Below are positions 9,036 through 19,600 of a DNA stretch of 64,000 nt, in pieces. Numbering within the stretch: position 1 is the first letter of the stretch; each line of letters opens with the position of its first letter. A program made the position numbers and the translations under genes. The notes beneath the pieces are model-generated. The model had not been told where the DNA came from. It was given only the letters and a program-made list of their open reading frames with translations, and did no database searches. Origin of the DNA: Chengkuizengella axinellae (GTDB lineage Bacteria; Bacillota; Bacilli; Paenibacillales; KCTC-33759); NCBI RefSeq assembly GCF_030730905.1, contig NZ_JAVAMP010000007.1, positions 1-64,000 on the forward strand. Direction: 5' to 3'.

Positions 9036-9069
9036 CAAAAAGCCATTCAAAAAAAATCTTTGAATGGCA
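9036..9069 (-). terminator. Terminator after ydaN
   Basis: GCCATTCAAA / TTTGAATGGC hairpin followed by TTTTT on the minus strand. It closes the ydaJKLMN operon just before the HK1 promoter. Confidence 0.85.
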
Positions 9070-9074
9070 CATAC

Positions 9075-11312
9075 TTATTTTCCATCTATTTTTCTTCTAT
9101 TTCTTAAATACATGTATAAAATAAAAACAATAACGATAAGTGAAAATATAAAGATATAAATTTCATAAGGTATACGGTTATTCATCTTCTCTTCTGTATC
9201 TTTTAAATTATTTTCTGTTTCATGTAATGTACTATCATTATTAAAGTAAATTGTTGAAATATTACCATTTGCACTCAGTGCAAGCATTTGACCATCACTA
9301 AGGTTATTCTGCAAATGCATTAATAATACTTCATCAACAACTTTATCAGCTTCTATCTCTTTTCCTTGGAAAATGATCATTGAACGTTCCTTATTCCATA
9401 CTGATGGCTGTATCCATGAAACAAAATTTGTTGCTTCATTAATGATATTAAATTGATTCAGTTTCCACATTGAACTTTCATATTGTACAAGGAAATCCTG
9501 AACCCTATCCTTAAATAACCCGTATCGATTTATTTCGCCTAACATTATAATATGATAATTTTCTAATTCCTCTTGCTGTTCTTCTGATAATGGTTCCTTT
9601 AGAATTAAAGGTATGTTATTTAGTTGTATGAGTGTATTCTGCGTTGTTTTATAGAACATATTCGTCACAGCTGCTAATTGTGTAAGAAAATGACCATCTA
9701 TATTCTCTGGTACAATAACTGCTGTTTTCTTAAAGCCAAACTCATTCATAAAAGGACCGGGAAAGAAATGGAAAGAGTTTGATGCATTCATATTAAACTC
9801 ACCATCAAAATAACTACTATTTTCAATCATAATCCATCGACCTGTTTTATTGTCATTGTTACATGCATTATCAACGTCTCTAATATTTGATTCAAAGGAT
9901 ACTTCTACAGTTCTGGTGTTTTGCTCCTGCAGATTAAATTCGATTAATGGGATTTTGATTTCCAGTTCATCCTTATTTTCCTCTTTAATTACATTTGTTA
10001 AGGCAAACGTTTTTGGAATTCCATTTAAATAAATGGTGAACCCATTTAACCACTCTTGTTTAAGATCATCTTCATCCAAATGCTCCAATAACATTTGAGA
10101 AAATTTCACTTTTAATAATAGAAAACTCTCCTCATCTCTAAGCATCCAGGTTGGTAGGTTAAAAAATAATGAGTTACTATTCTGTTTTATTTCGTCTACA
10201 ATGATAGATGGATAACCATAATCTTCAAAACTATATTTTTGCTCCTCTTTTTTGTTGCTTTTATTCAACATAGGGGTTTGGATAACTAATTCATTTCCTG
10301 TTAATTGATTAACAGCCATATCATCGGTTAAAATATGCATATTTTCTGCTATCACATGATCATTTTTTGCTAATACAAATAATAATTCTTTCTTTTCCTT
10401 TTCCTGTGCTTTATTTATTGTGAACATTTTAAGGATAAACTCATTATTATTCACATCTTCATAAGGGAGAAGACCTTTCATTTCAGTTGACCAGCTATCA
10501 ATGGAACCTATTGCAACTACATGTTTGATTTCCTCTTTACTTTTCCACCATTCACTCTCAGTCATGATAGTAATATGCTGCTCACCACTGCCCTTTAGCG
10601 ATAAATAAGAATTTATTTGAACCGCTGCTGATAGTATGGAGGCAGATGGGTTATCAGGTAAAAGGATCACGGAGTAATCCTCACTATATATCCCCTCCTC
10701 CGCGAATGGAAAAGGATATTCACTTAAACCTTGTTCAATCATCACACTTGATTTTGTATCTATAAAAATGAAGGAAGAAGGTAATAATTTCACCCAATTT
10801 GCAGGACTATTTTGATCAGTACAGATATTGTCAGATATGACACTATACTTATTCAGTGTAATCTTATGATAACCAGGTGTTAGATTCTCTTCTTGTAAAG
10901 GAATTCTCAACTTTCCACCATCACTTGTTTCCTCTGTTAGAAAAACACTCTCTTGCGGTTCATCATCAATATAAACCGTTAAGGTAGATAGAGTAGGAAT
11001 AAGTAGGCTTGAATGTGTGTAATGTATTTCAATGTAGTTATTTGTCCCTTTTTCATTCATTGGTACAAAATAAAACATCTCCATCTCTTCCTCAACCCTA
11101 TCTAGTTGAGAAGCTCTAGTTATTAATTGATTTATATATCCTGTAGATTGTAGAGATGAATTTGAATGTATAGTGCCTACCTTCTCTCCAACTGGTTGAA
11201 TCTGTACTTTATCCAATGTGTTACCAAATACAACTATATCCTTATCCAAAACACCACTAATCTCAATGATTAAAAAAATACTTATGAATATGACTATATT
11301 TCTTTTAAACAC
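9075..11312 (-). CDS. ydaN: YdaN: BcsB-like exopolysaccharide synthesis subunit
   Basis: 745 residues from GTG 11312 (GAGGTGG 5 nt upstream). A signal or anchor helix at 5-22, a large extracytoplasmic part with two repeated BcsB-like halves (carbohydrate-binding jelly-roll strands such as YIEIHYTHSSLL and LTVYIDDEPQ, then FFNLPTWML and FTIYLNGIPK), and a single C-terminal membrane helix (YIFIFSLIVIVFILYMYL) before a basic tail. In B. subtilis YdaN is the BcsB-like partner of the glycosyltransferase YdaM, presumably guiding polymer outside the membrane. It is the last gene of the operon, 36 bp after ydaM and followed by a terminator. Divergence within the family is large, so the symbol rests on architecture and synteny. 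Confidence 0.87.
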   Translation of the reverse strand: MFKRNIVIFISIFLIIEISGVLDKDIVVFGNTLDKVQIQPVGEKVGTIHSNSSLQSTGYINQLITRASQLDRVEEEMEMFYFVPMNEKGTNNYIEIHYTHSSLLIPTLSTLTVYIDDEPQESVFLTEETSDGGKLRIPLQEENLTPGYHKITLNKYSVISDNICTDQNSPANWVKLLPSSFIFIDTKSSVMIEQGLSEYPFPFAEEGIYSEDYSVILLPDNPSASILSAAVQINSYLSLKGSGEQHITIMTESEWWKSKEEIKHVVAIGSIDSWSTEMKGLLPYEDVNNNEFILKMFTINKAQEKEKKELLFVLAKNDHVIAENMHILTDDMAVNQLTGNELVIQTPMLNKSNKKEEQKYSFEDYGYPSIIVDEIKQNSNSLFFNLPTWMLRDEESFLLLKVKFSQMLLEHLDEDDLKQEWLNGFTIYLNGIPKTFALTNVIKEENKDELEIKIPLIEFNLQEQNTRTVEVSFESNIRDVDNACNNDNKTGRWIMIENSSYFDGEFNMNASNSFHFFPGPFMNEFGFKKTAVIVPENIDGHFLTQLAAVTNMFYKTTQNTLIQLNNIPLILKEPLSEEQQEELENYHIIMLGEINRYGLFKDRVQDFLVQYESSMWKLNQFNIINEATNFVSWIQPSVWNKERSMIIFQGKEIEADKVVDEVLLMHLQNNLSDGQMLALSANGNISTIYFNNDSTLHETENNLKDTEEKMNNRIPYEIYIFIFSLIVIVFILYMYLRNRRKIDGK

Positions 11313-11348
11313 AAATCCACCTCACATGGTCTAAGTAATACTTATACT

Positions 11349-12623
11349 TTAACTCCATTTATTTTTCTCTTTTCCAACAAACCTTTCTGTTTTATACCAT
11401 TTCACTTCTTGTCCAAATATGATGCGTTTTATTTCTAAATACAAAGAACATACAACTAACAAAATCCATAACTGAGAGTATGTAAAATACATAAATGAAA
11501 CAATAAACAAATTTTTATAATTAAATTCTGTCTTTTCAATACTTAATGTAATCATTACCTCAGTAATATAGAGAAAGTATGCTAGTATCCATAAAACTAA
11601 AGAGACTACTCCAATGTTTAATTGTAAATCTAGGAACAAATTCAATACAAATAATAGATTGGATACAATCACACCTAAAAAAAACAAAAAATATGTGAAA
11701 AAGAAATAAATTAAATCAAATAAAATAACCCTTTTTTTCAAAGAAAATATTTTAATCAAAAATTTAATTACAACATATTGATTTCCCCGTGCCCATCTTG
11801 TTCGTTGCTTCCACCATACTTTCCACGTCTCAGGCTCTTGTTCCCAAGTAATTGCAGCAGGGAAAAAACGAATATAGTATCCAAGATTATAAACACGTAT
11901 TGTCAATTCAGTATCTTCAGAGAGTGCCTTTACATCCCATCCGCCCAACACTTCTAATAAGTCTCTTCGAATTGCAAAATTAGTCCCAGGGATAGTGGTC
12001 ATTTTAAACCAGTTAAAACGCCCAGCTTGTGCCATCCATTGGAAACATATCGTTTCAATATTAATAAACCTTGTCAGCAAATTTCTTTTTGCATTTATAA
12101 CTCGAAACTTTCCTACAATTGCACCTGCTTTAGGGTCATTTTTCAGAGCTAGCACTAAGGAGTACACTGCATTGCGCTCAGGTGTATTATCAGCATCGTA
12201 TACAACGATGACTTCGCCTGTGGATTGTTGAAGCCCTTCATTCAGTGCACTGGATTTTCCTTTTCCTGCATTTGGTGGTTTGGTATTAACCACCTTTACA
12301 TGTGGGTGTTTTTTAGAGATATTTGTTACGATCATCCCCGTATCATCTGAAGAATTATCATTTATCACTATAACTTCCAATCTATCATTAGGGTAATTCA
12401 ATCGAACCATCGATAATACAGTTCTTTCAATAACTAGCGCCTCGTTATGAGCAGGAATCAATATGCTTACACGTGGTAATTGATCTCCAATGTTTTTCTC
12501 CCAGTCCTCTATAGGTCTTCGAAATCGAAGGTAGTGTAGATATCCACCTTGCATTAAAAACATATGGTATAACAGCATGATCCAAATCATAGCCAACGAA
12601 AAATAATAAAGGATGTTAATCAT
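11349..12623 (-). CDS. ydaM: YdaM: membrane family-2 glycosyltransferase
   Basis: 424 residues. Membrane helices at the N-terminus (about 5-25) and C-terminus (310-400) flank a GT-A catalytic domain: VSILIPAHNE, the UDP/metal-binding DDNSSDD, DADNTP, the acceptor-site SEDTE and the QRTRW motif (Q..RW) of processive synthases of the cellulose/PNAG type. It would polymerise a sugar at the inner face of the membrane and extrude it. Its start overlaps the 3' end of ydaL by 8 bp, so the two are translationally coupled. Order and content match ydaM of B. subtilis. The sugar cannot be predicted from sequence. Confidence 0.92.
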   Translation of the reverse strand: MINILYYFSLAMIWIMLLYHMFLMQGGYLHYLRFRRPIEDWEKNIGDQLPRVSILIPAHNEALVIERTVLSMVRLNYPNDRLEVIVINDNSSDDTGMIVTNISKKHPHVKVVNTKPPNAGKGKSSALNEGLQQSTGEVIVVYDADNTPERNAVYSLVLALKNDPKAGAIVGKFRVINAKRNLLTRFINIETICFQWMAQAGRFNWFKMTTIPGTNFAIRRDLLEVLGGWDVKALSEDTELTIRVYNLGYYIRFFPAAITWEQEPETWKVWWKQRTRWARGNQYVVIKFLIKIFSLKKRVILFDLIYFFFTYFLFFLGVIVSNLLFVLNLFLDLQLNIGVVSLVLWILAYFLYITEVMITLSIEKTEFNYKNLFIVSFMYFTYSQLWILLVVCSLYLEIKRIIFGQEVKWYKTERFVGKEKNKWS

Positions 12624-14358
12624 TAACTCGTCTCTCCATAAACAATTGTTTTCTTAGATTCATACGGAGGGTCAAAACATAAACAATAAACAGAAAAACA
12701 GCTACAGAAACAATAAATGCGATGCTCCATAATATCATCTCTAACTTACTTGAATTTGTTAATATTCTTCCTATTGCATTACCTTTACTATTTTCATTTT
12801 CCTCCACTCTTTCTATAATTTGCTGTCTTTTTTCCGTAAGAGACTCAACATTTATATTAAGCTGATTTATATTTTTTACATTAATCCAACTTACATCTGA
12901 GATAGACTCTACCTCATCTATCATCTCTATTAACCCATTCACTCCTAAATAAGGATGATAAAACATTCCAAAAACACTTCCTTTTATAAGACGATAGTCA
13001 TCTATTTTTTTACGAAACTCCTGTAAGGGAGCTTGGGAAGACATATCATAGTACCCAACAGTTTCAGGAAGAAGCATCATACCTGACAGAGCTTGTGGCG
13101 TAGATATATATGGTGTATTCCCTATTGTTTTCCAATCACTATCACTTAGTTGGATTTGACCGACTATAATTTCAAAATATTCTGAAATAATTTGATAGCC
13201 TTGTTGACTCATTGTATAGTGAGGAGCCTCAAAACCTACGGGAGTTAAATCTAGTTCACTTAACTCTTCAATCCCCTTCTCTACTCTATTTATAATATAT
13301 TCTCTTTCAAATCCCTCAATTTGTATTATATATTTTTCATATTCTTGTTTAGAAATAAATTGATGATGTTCCAACCTTTTTTCATTTTGATCCGAAGGAG
13401 CAATGATCGGAGAATTATTTAGAACATCCCAAAACTCAAAACCTTCTCCTGTTTCTGAATCACGATATTGATGAGTATATCCATGTAATAGGATACTTCC
13501 ACCATGATCTTGTAAATAATGTAGTGTATCTACCAACTCTGGTTGATCCTTCAAATACTGATATTCTCCTGTCTCAGGATTTATATATACTGGAATTAAG
13601 GCAATCATAAATGGGATTTCACGATCAATTAGCTCTTGTCCAACTTCTAATAATAATTTCGGATCAGAAAACGGATGTACATCCTCTAAACGTATATAAG
13701 CTAAATGTTGTCGGGGAAGCTCCTGTTTCATAAATGAATGTAGTATTTCACTTTGTAATATTGAAAGGGGGTCAAGAGCATGATAGGCAGCAAAGTAATA
13801 GTCCTCATTCTGTGATACAACTAATGGCACGCATTCCTTCCCTCTAAAACCACAATACAAAATATCACCAGATGTCCATTCTATATGACGAATTTGTTCA
13901 TTGCTTGCAAATAAATTTGGTTCTGCATCCTCACTCTTTGAAACTCCTATAATGACAGTTTCATTGTCCGCTTTAATAAATGAAAAACGATGATTGATTT
14001 GCTCTACATTATGGCCAATGACCATCATGCTCCCTGTAAATTTTTCAAAAATAGAAATTGTTCTTTCAGATAATTTCTTCCTAACTTCACCTATATAAAT
14101 AAGGTGTGTAACTCCTTCCAAATCATCTGAATCTAATAGATTCTCATTAATAAACCTACTCTTATTTGTAATTCCTCCTAAGAGAAGGTCAAACATTCTT
14201 AATTTTTCGTTCATTTCATTTCCTAGGGAAGAATAAACAACAAGTACATTTAAGTTATTTCTTTCTTCTTCAGCATTTACATAAATAGGGAGAAACATCA
14301 TCATAAGAAACAAGTATGGAACAAATAAAATTGATTTATACCGTTTATTATTGAACAT
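12616..14358 (-). CDS. ydaL: YdaL: secreted/membrane DUF2334 polysaccharide deacetylase-like protein
   Basis: The frame is open from ATG 14436, but I prefer ATG 14358, which gives a clean signal peptide (MFNNKRYKSILFVPYLFLMM, VNAEEE) and an 11-bp overlap with ydaK. About 580 residues. The DUF2334 domain at about 190-440 resembles NodB-type deacetylases (YIRLEDVHPF with the metal-binding Asp, LLHGYTHQY with the His pair, FEAPHYT). A glutamine amidotransferase-like N-terminal part (LNVLVVYSSLG) and a C-terminal membrane helix (about 545-570) complete it. In the Yda system it probably trims acetyl groups from the growing polymer outside the cell. Translationally coupled to ydaK and ydaM. Confidence 0.85.
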   Translation of the reverse strand: MFNNKRYKSILFVPYLFLMMMFLPIYVNAEEERNNLNVLVVYSSLGNEMNEKLRMFDLLLGGITNKSRFINENLLDSDDLEGVTHLIYIGEVRKKLSERTISIFEKFTGSMMVIGHNVEQINHRFSFIKADNETVIIGVSKSEDAEPNLFASNEQIRHIEWTSGDILYCGFRGKECVPLVVSQNEDYYFAAYHALDPLSILQSEILHSFMKQELPRQHLAYIRLEDVHPFSDPKLLLEVGQELIDREIPFMIALIPVYINPETGEYQYLKDQPELVDTLHYLQDHGGSILLHGYTHQYRDSETGEGFEFWDVLNNSPIIAPSDQNEKRLEHHQFISKQEYEKYIIQIEGFEREYIINRVEKGIEELSELDLTPVGFEAPHYTMSQQGYQIISEYFEIIVGQIQLSDSDWKTIGNTPYISTPQALSGMMLLPETVGYYDMSSQAPLQEFRKKIDDYRLIKGSVFGMFYHPYLGVNGLIEMIDEVESISDVSWINVKNINQLNINVESLTEKRQQIIERVEENENSKGNAIGRILTNSSKLEMILWSIAFIVSVAVFLFIVYVLTLRMNLRKQLFMERRVND

Positions 14359-15202
14359 AATATTCAAGATCCGTTGAGGCATTTTGATACAACTCCATGT
14401 AATCAGATTGCTCCATTTGATATCCAGAAACACCAAATGATTTTGTTAAAGTAATTTCAATGGAACGATTCACCAAAAGATACGTTGATAATATACGCTC
14501 CATCTTTGCCACAATGATTTCTTTACTTTCAATTGAAGCATTTACAAGTATGATCGCAAAAGTAGATGAATCTATTCGATATTTCCCATCACTTAATCGA
14601 AACTCTTTTAACATTTGGTCAGCTATATACCGTAATAAATGCTCTGCTTCACTTGCCCCATACAATTTTATAAACTGTTCCATATGTTGAATACGTATCA
14701 ACATCAATGTAAAAGGAAGATTTGTCCTGTCAGATCGTTTAAACTCTTCCTCCAAATCCATAAAGAAACGTTTTCGATTATCAAACCCAGTAGTTTCATC
14801 TATACTTACAAGTCCATCAAATTTTTCAAACATTTCCTTATTCACCCTTAAAACTGAATTCACCCAATCTCTTTGAATGCCTGTAAGAACCGCCATAAGT
14901 AAAAGGAAAAACATCATGTAAATAATTTCATTTGTTTCCCACAAGAGCCTATTTGCATATATTTGATTCCATAACATTAACGTCCCAAACAAAAACAAAA
15001 ACAGTAAACTGAAACCAAGGCCTGCACTTAATCCATTCATTAATCCAACAATGGATACTGTAATAATACAGGCTATAAATAAATAACTTTCCCATCCTCC
15101 TTCCTTAAACGAATAAGAACTGATTCCAAATAATAAGATGAAGATAAAAAATATAATTTGATATACAACAATCATATATTTCCTACTGTAATACTCCCTC
15201 AT
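14348..15202 (-). CDS. ydaK: YdaK: membrane protein with degenerate GGDEF domain, likely c-di-GMP receptor
   Basis: 284 residues. About four or five membrane helices (10-110), then a GGDEF-type domain (about 125-284: DETTGFDNRKRFFMDL, FTLMLIRIQHMEQF). The catalytic GGDEF position reads DSSTF, so it cannot make c-di-GMP. The inhibitory-site motif RxxD is intact five residues before it (RLSD). That is the signature of a c-di-GMP-binding receptor, as described for B. subtilis YdaK, which switches on exopolysaccharide production by YdaLMN. Overlaps ydaJ by 20 bp and ydaL by 11 bp. ATG 15175 is an alternative start with its own AGGA. Confidence 0.9.
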   Translation of the reverse strand: MREYYSRKYMIVVYQIIFFIFILLFGISSYSFKEGGWESYLFIACIITVSIVGLMNGLSAGLGFSLLFLFLFGTLMLWNQIYANRLLWETNEIIYMMFFLLLMAVLTGIQRDWVNSVLRVNKEMFEKFDGLVSIDETTGFDNRKRFFMDLEEEFKRSDRTNLPFTLMLIRIQHMEQFIKLYGASEAEHLLRYIADQMLKEFRLSDGKYRIDSSTFAIILVNASIESKEIIVAKMERILSTYLLVNRSIEITLTKSFGVSGYQMEQSDYMELYQNASTDLEYYVQ

Positions 15203-16364
15203 TTATTAACCTACTTTCTGCGAACAAAGGTAACAGGTTGTCAAATACGTGTGTATCTTTAATTTCATAATTCACATACCCTCCATAATAAGGATTTGAT
15301 GGGTTATGTATACGGGAACGAATCATATGAAAATAGATATCCAATGCAAACTCAACTTCTCCAAGTTCAATTGCAGTCAATATCACTAATGCATACACAG
15401 CTGGAGATTCATATGCAACAATTGGCTTTTTTGTAGTTGAGTTATACCTTCCAAACAGTATTCCATTCTGCTCATACTCTTCTTTGATGAAGTTCCATAG
15501 TTCCACATTTTTATTACCTGTTGGCAAAACATGATACATGATATAAAGCTGATCAATTAGATTTATTTCTTTATGGTAAACATATTTTTTTTCCTTAATA
15601 TTATATTGAAAAGGATAGAATCCATTTGTTGTAGGGAGGGATTGATACATCTTCAACAAATTTTTATACTTCTCTTCGTCTAGGTATCCATGCTCATATA
15701 TCTGAATAAAAGCATACATGTCTAGATACGATATGGTAGAAATACCTCCAGTCATTTTCATATCCCAGTCATAATAATCTGCCCAGTACCCATCAATAAA
15801 GTGATATTCCACTATATTTTTAGACAATAAATCTGCTAGGGAAACATATCCTTCTTCATTCCAAATTTCACCGGCATTGTAAAGTGCTTTTATTATTCTA
15901 AGATCGTCAATAAGTGCGTTTGTAGAGACATTTCTTGTATGATCATTACTTACTTTCCATTTCAAAAGATTTTCTTTTACTAGGAAGTATTTTTTCAACA
16001 CTTTTACATATTCTGAAAATAAAACTTGATCATTTTTTTCCACAGCATAAAGCATCCAAAGACCGATAGATTCTGAAAGAGATTCATCTCCATTTGCAAC
16101 ATCGTTGGAAGAAATATTGCTTTGTTTTATGTTTGTTTTCATTGTTCCATTCTCATTGATTAGAAATTTGTTGATAAATATTTCTGTTGGGAACAAAGGG
16201 TCTGTTTGAGTTCTGTTTAAATAAACTTGATTGACTGTAGCTTGAGTGGAATTCATATTTTTTTCGATGATATACGCAATAAAAAAAACAATTAGTATAA
16301 TTAACACATAAAGATTTAGTTTTATATTTCTCACTTTATCTTCCTTTAAAAACATATTTTTCAT
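15183..16364 (-). CDS. ydaJ: YdaJ: membrane-anchored GH8-like glycoside hydrolase
   Basis: 393 residues. One N-terminal membrane helix (LYVLIILIVFFIAYII, about 17-34) then an (alpha/alpha)6-type domain resembling glycoside hydrolase family 8/BcsZ: SESIGLWMLYAVEKND has the helix and position of the catalytic Glu of GH8, and DDLRIIKALYNAG that of the conserved Asp. In cellulose-type systems such enzymes trim the nascent polymer. First gene of the yda operon; 16387-16420 carries its double-heptamer promoter. The ribosome site before ATG 16364 is weak. B. subtilis YdaJ has the same place and fold class; there a lipoprotein signal is reported, here I see a membrane helix without a clear lipobox. 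Confidence 0.85.
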   Translation of the reverse strand: MKNMFLKEDKVRNIKLNLYVLIILIVFFIAYIIEKNMNSTQATVNQVYLNRTQTDPLFPTEIFINKFLINENGTMKTNIKQSNISSNDVANGDESLSESIGLWMLYAVEKNDQVLFSEYVKVLKKYFLVKENLLKWKVSNDHTRNVSTNALIDDLRIIKALYNAGEIWNEEGYVSLADLLSKNIVEYHFIDGYWADYYDWDMKMTGGISTISYLDMYAFIQIYEHGYLDEEKYKNLLKMYQSLPTTNGFYPFQYNIKEKKYVYHKEINLIDQLYIMYHVLPTGNKNVELWNFIKEEYEQNGILFGRYNSTTKKPIVAYESPAVYALVILTAIELGEVEFALDIYFHMIRSRIHNPSNPYYGGYVNYEIKDTHVFDNLLPLFAESRLINEGVLQ

Positions 16365-16386
16365 TCTTTGAACTAACTCATGATCA

Positions 16387-16420
16387 ACTTTAACAAAATA
16401 CTCTCACAAAATTCTCACAA
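16387..16420 (-). promoter_or_regulatory. Double-heptamer promoter of the ydaJKLMN operon
   Basis: TTGTGAG-AATT-TTGTGAG on the minus strand (16420-16403), 10 nt, then extended -10 TGT-TAAAGT (16392-16387). The leader is very short. It places the exopolysaccharide operon in the same putative regulon as HK1. Confidence 0.7.
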
Positions 16421-16486
16421 CATAATATATATTCACAATTTCCCACACCAACCTTTTGTATATAGTCGATCATTGGTCAGCGCATT

Positions 16487-16506
16487 CTTGAAAAAACACT
16501 TAACAA
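16487..16506 (-). promoter_or_regulatory. Degenerate heptamer-type element upstream of ydaJ
   Basis: TTGTTAAGTGTTTTTTCAAG on the minus strand, nearly identical to the site of small peptide gene 2 (22048-22066) but with one extra base between the half-sites and no good -10 box at the right distance. Possibly an upstream binding site for the same regulator. Confidence 0.4.
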
Positions 16507-16507
16507 C

Positions 16508-16550
16508 AAAAAAACCACAACCAACTTTGATCTATATACAAAGTGGTAAG
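16508..16550 (-). terminator. Terminator of HK2
   Basis: Minus strand: CCACTTTG, loop, CAAAGTTGG, then GTGGTTTTTTT. An outer ACCAC/GTGGT pairing is an alternative. It separates HK2 from the yda operon, so the two are not one transcript. Confidence 0.65.
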
Positions 16551-16623
16551 TGATCTTTTTTTACGTTTAGAGTTCTCGCGCTGAAAATTAGATGATCTTA
16601 TCAGATGAAATGATGCTGTTATC

Positions 16624-19600
16624 TTATTTAGGTAAATCTAAAGTTATTCTGCTCCCTTCATTTAAGGCTGATTCTACTTCTATGTTAGCGCCCTTAATGG
16701 AATCTAGCCTCTTTTTAATGTTTGACATTCCTATACCTGAGTTCTTCAAATTTCCATTTTCAAACTGCTGTAATATTTCAGGGGATATGCCTATTCCATT
16801 ATCTTCTATCACTACACGAATATACTCTAGGTCACTATAAATGGACAGTGTAACTTGTCCTATTCCATCTTTCTGAAAAAGTCCGTGTCGAATGGCATTT
16901 TCAACAAACGGTTGAATACATAATGATGGAATATGTTCATTTTCAAGACCTTCATCAACGTGATATTTGAACTCAAATCGATCAAACCTAGCTTTTTCTA
17001 TTTCCACATAAGCTTTAATTAAACTCATTTCTCTTTCAAGTGGAACAACCATGGTTTTATGGTCCGTATTAAATATAATGCGTAAATACTGACTTAACAT
17101 GTTCAATAAGTGTGCTGCTTTTTGCCCATCAGTGTAACAAAAAGCAATAATATTACTAATTGCATTGTATAAAAAGTGGGGTTTAATCTGAGCTTGTAAA
17201 AACGCCATCTCATTTTGAAAAGCTTCTTCCACAGATGTTTTCATAGAAAGCAGGGTCTGAATTCTTGCTATGATCGTCTTTGAGTCAAAAGGTTTAGTAA
17301 TGTAATCATTCGCTCCTGCTTTAAACCCAAGTTCAATATCTTCAGGTAAATCTTTTACGGTTGCAAATAATATAGGTAATTCAAGTAAAGAATGAGTTTC
17401 TCTAATTTTTTGACACAACTCAATGCCAGACATTTCTGGCATCATCACATCTAATATGGCTAAATCAATTTGTTCAAATTGCTCTAATTTCCTCAATGCT
17501 TCTTTTCCAGAAAAAGCAGTGATTACATTAAATTCATATTTGGACAGTAAATTTAGTAAAAGATGTATATTTGATGGTTCATCGTCTACGACTAAAATGG
17601 TCTTCTCATACTGTCCCACTATGTCCAAATTATGCTGTGATGAGATGACTTTATTCTGTTGGATATTAACTTCTTTCAGTAACTCAATTTCCTCTATTTT
17701 TTTCGAACAATCTGCTTTTGGCAACGAGAAACCGATTCTAGTCCCTTTACCAACCTCTGACCAATCTACCCATATTTCACCATTCATTTTTTGAATGAGT
17801 TGTCTACTAATATATAAACCTAATCCCATACTTTGATACCCATTAAGTGGTGATGATTGATCTAGTTGTTCGAAGTAACCAAATATCTCCTCTTGTTTCT
17901 CTTCTGGAACTCCTATTCCTGTGTCCTCAACATAAAAGTAGATTTTATCATCACTTAATTTAGAAGAAATCGTAATATTACCAGCTTGTGTGTGTTTTAT
18001 TGCATTATGAATTAAGTTGTATAATACTTGCCTAATCCGATTTTCATCTGCGATCACTACAGCCGGTTCATTCATTTCATTAATGAACTGAATTTGTTTC
18101 CCTTGAATTTCAAAGTTCAATACGTCAAAAACGATTTGTGTAGATACTTTTAAATCAACCTTAGTCAGTTGAAGTCTAAATTCTCCATTCTTCAATCTAG
18201 TCACATCAATAAGATCATTAACTAAGTTGGATAATTTTATAGATGTGTCATGTATCAGTGAAAGGTTTTCTTTCTGTTTAGGAGTTATCTCCTCATCTTT
18301 TTCATCAAGCAAAAATGAAGATATATTGATAATACCATGCAAAGGAGTTTTAAGTTCATGTGATGTTTTAGCTAAAAATTCATCTTTCACTTTATCAACG
18401 ATTAACAGCTCTTGAGATAACTGTTCATTTTTCTTGAATGCATTGGAAAACCTCAAAGACATGAGTAAGGAAAACATTAACAAGAAAGCAAATGGCTCTA
18501 TAGGAACTAAAGATAACAAAACATCTTCATAAGCAATGTCATATATTGCCATAGTATACTTGACCACATACCCACTCATGGCAATAGCTCCAAAAATCAT
18601 ATAAAAGCTGCCTTCCATTTTTTTTGAGGCTGCTGAAATCAATACATACGTAACATAAATGTGTGCAAAAACTATAAAAATAGCAATAGGTATATGCATC
18701 CACAGTGGTACATAATTGGGAAACACAATATAATATAGGACCATGATCGAACCTACTACTACTGCTGTCCAAACAATCCTCTTTGAAGCCACATCTTTAA
18801 ATGCAGTATAGAGATATAAAAACAAGGAAATACAACCAATTACACCTGTATTAAGCTGTAATCTTAGAAAAGTATTATATGACGTTTCTGGAAAGAACAT
18901 ATACCATACTTTTTCACCATGAACAGCAGTAAATAATCCAACTAATAAACAATAGATGGAGAAAAAAAGCAAGAACAAATCCTTTTTCCTTTGCGAGTAC
19001 ATTCCTAGAAAATAAAGACCCATAATAACAAAAACAGAGGTTTGTACCCAATCATGCATCATGAGTTTATCTCTCAAATACGAAATGTGCTCTTGTTCCC
19101 CAAAATGAATAGAGTTGATAATTCCTCCACCCACTAAATAATCATAATTCGCAACTGGAATGATGATCTCATTGATCCCTTTCTCTAATGTAAAATAAAC
19201 AACATAAGGTCTATTTGTAGGTGTATAGACCTCTTCTTCACCTGGATCACCACTGGATGAAACCTCTTCTCCATTAACAAAAATCCGATTAGACATATGA
19301 ATTGACGACGATTTAATCCCAAAAACTTGATCCTCATCATCAATTATAATTTTTAACCTATAGGTCGCTTTTCCATATGGACTCATGGATTTACCATCGA
19401 CTTCATAAGTTGTCCAATTCGCTGGAACTTGAACATAAAGAAAAGAAGCTTGTTGATTCTTAGCATTCTTAAAATCATCAGGAGTTAATAATTGGTTTGG
19501 AATAAACTCCCACTCACCATCTAGAGGAATACTTCTTTCATCAATGTGATTCCAATTTGATAAATCCAGTTCCCCATTCTTCGCTATGGGTAAATCTTGT

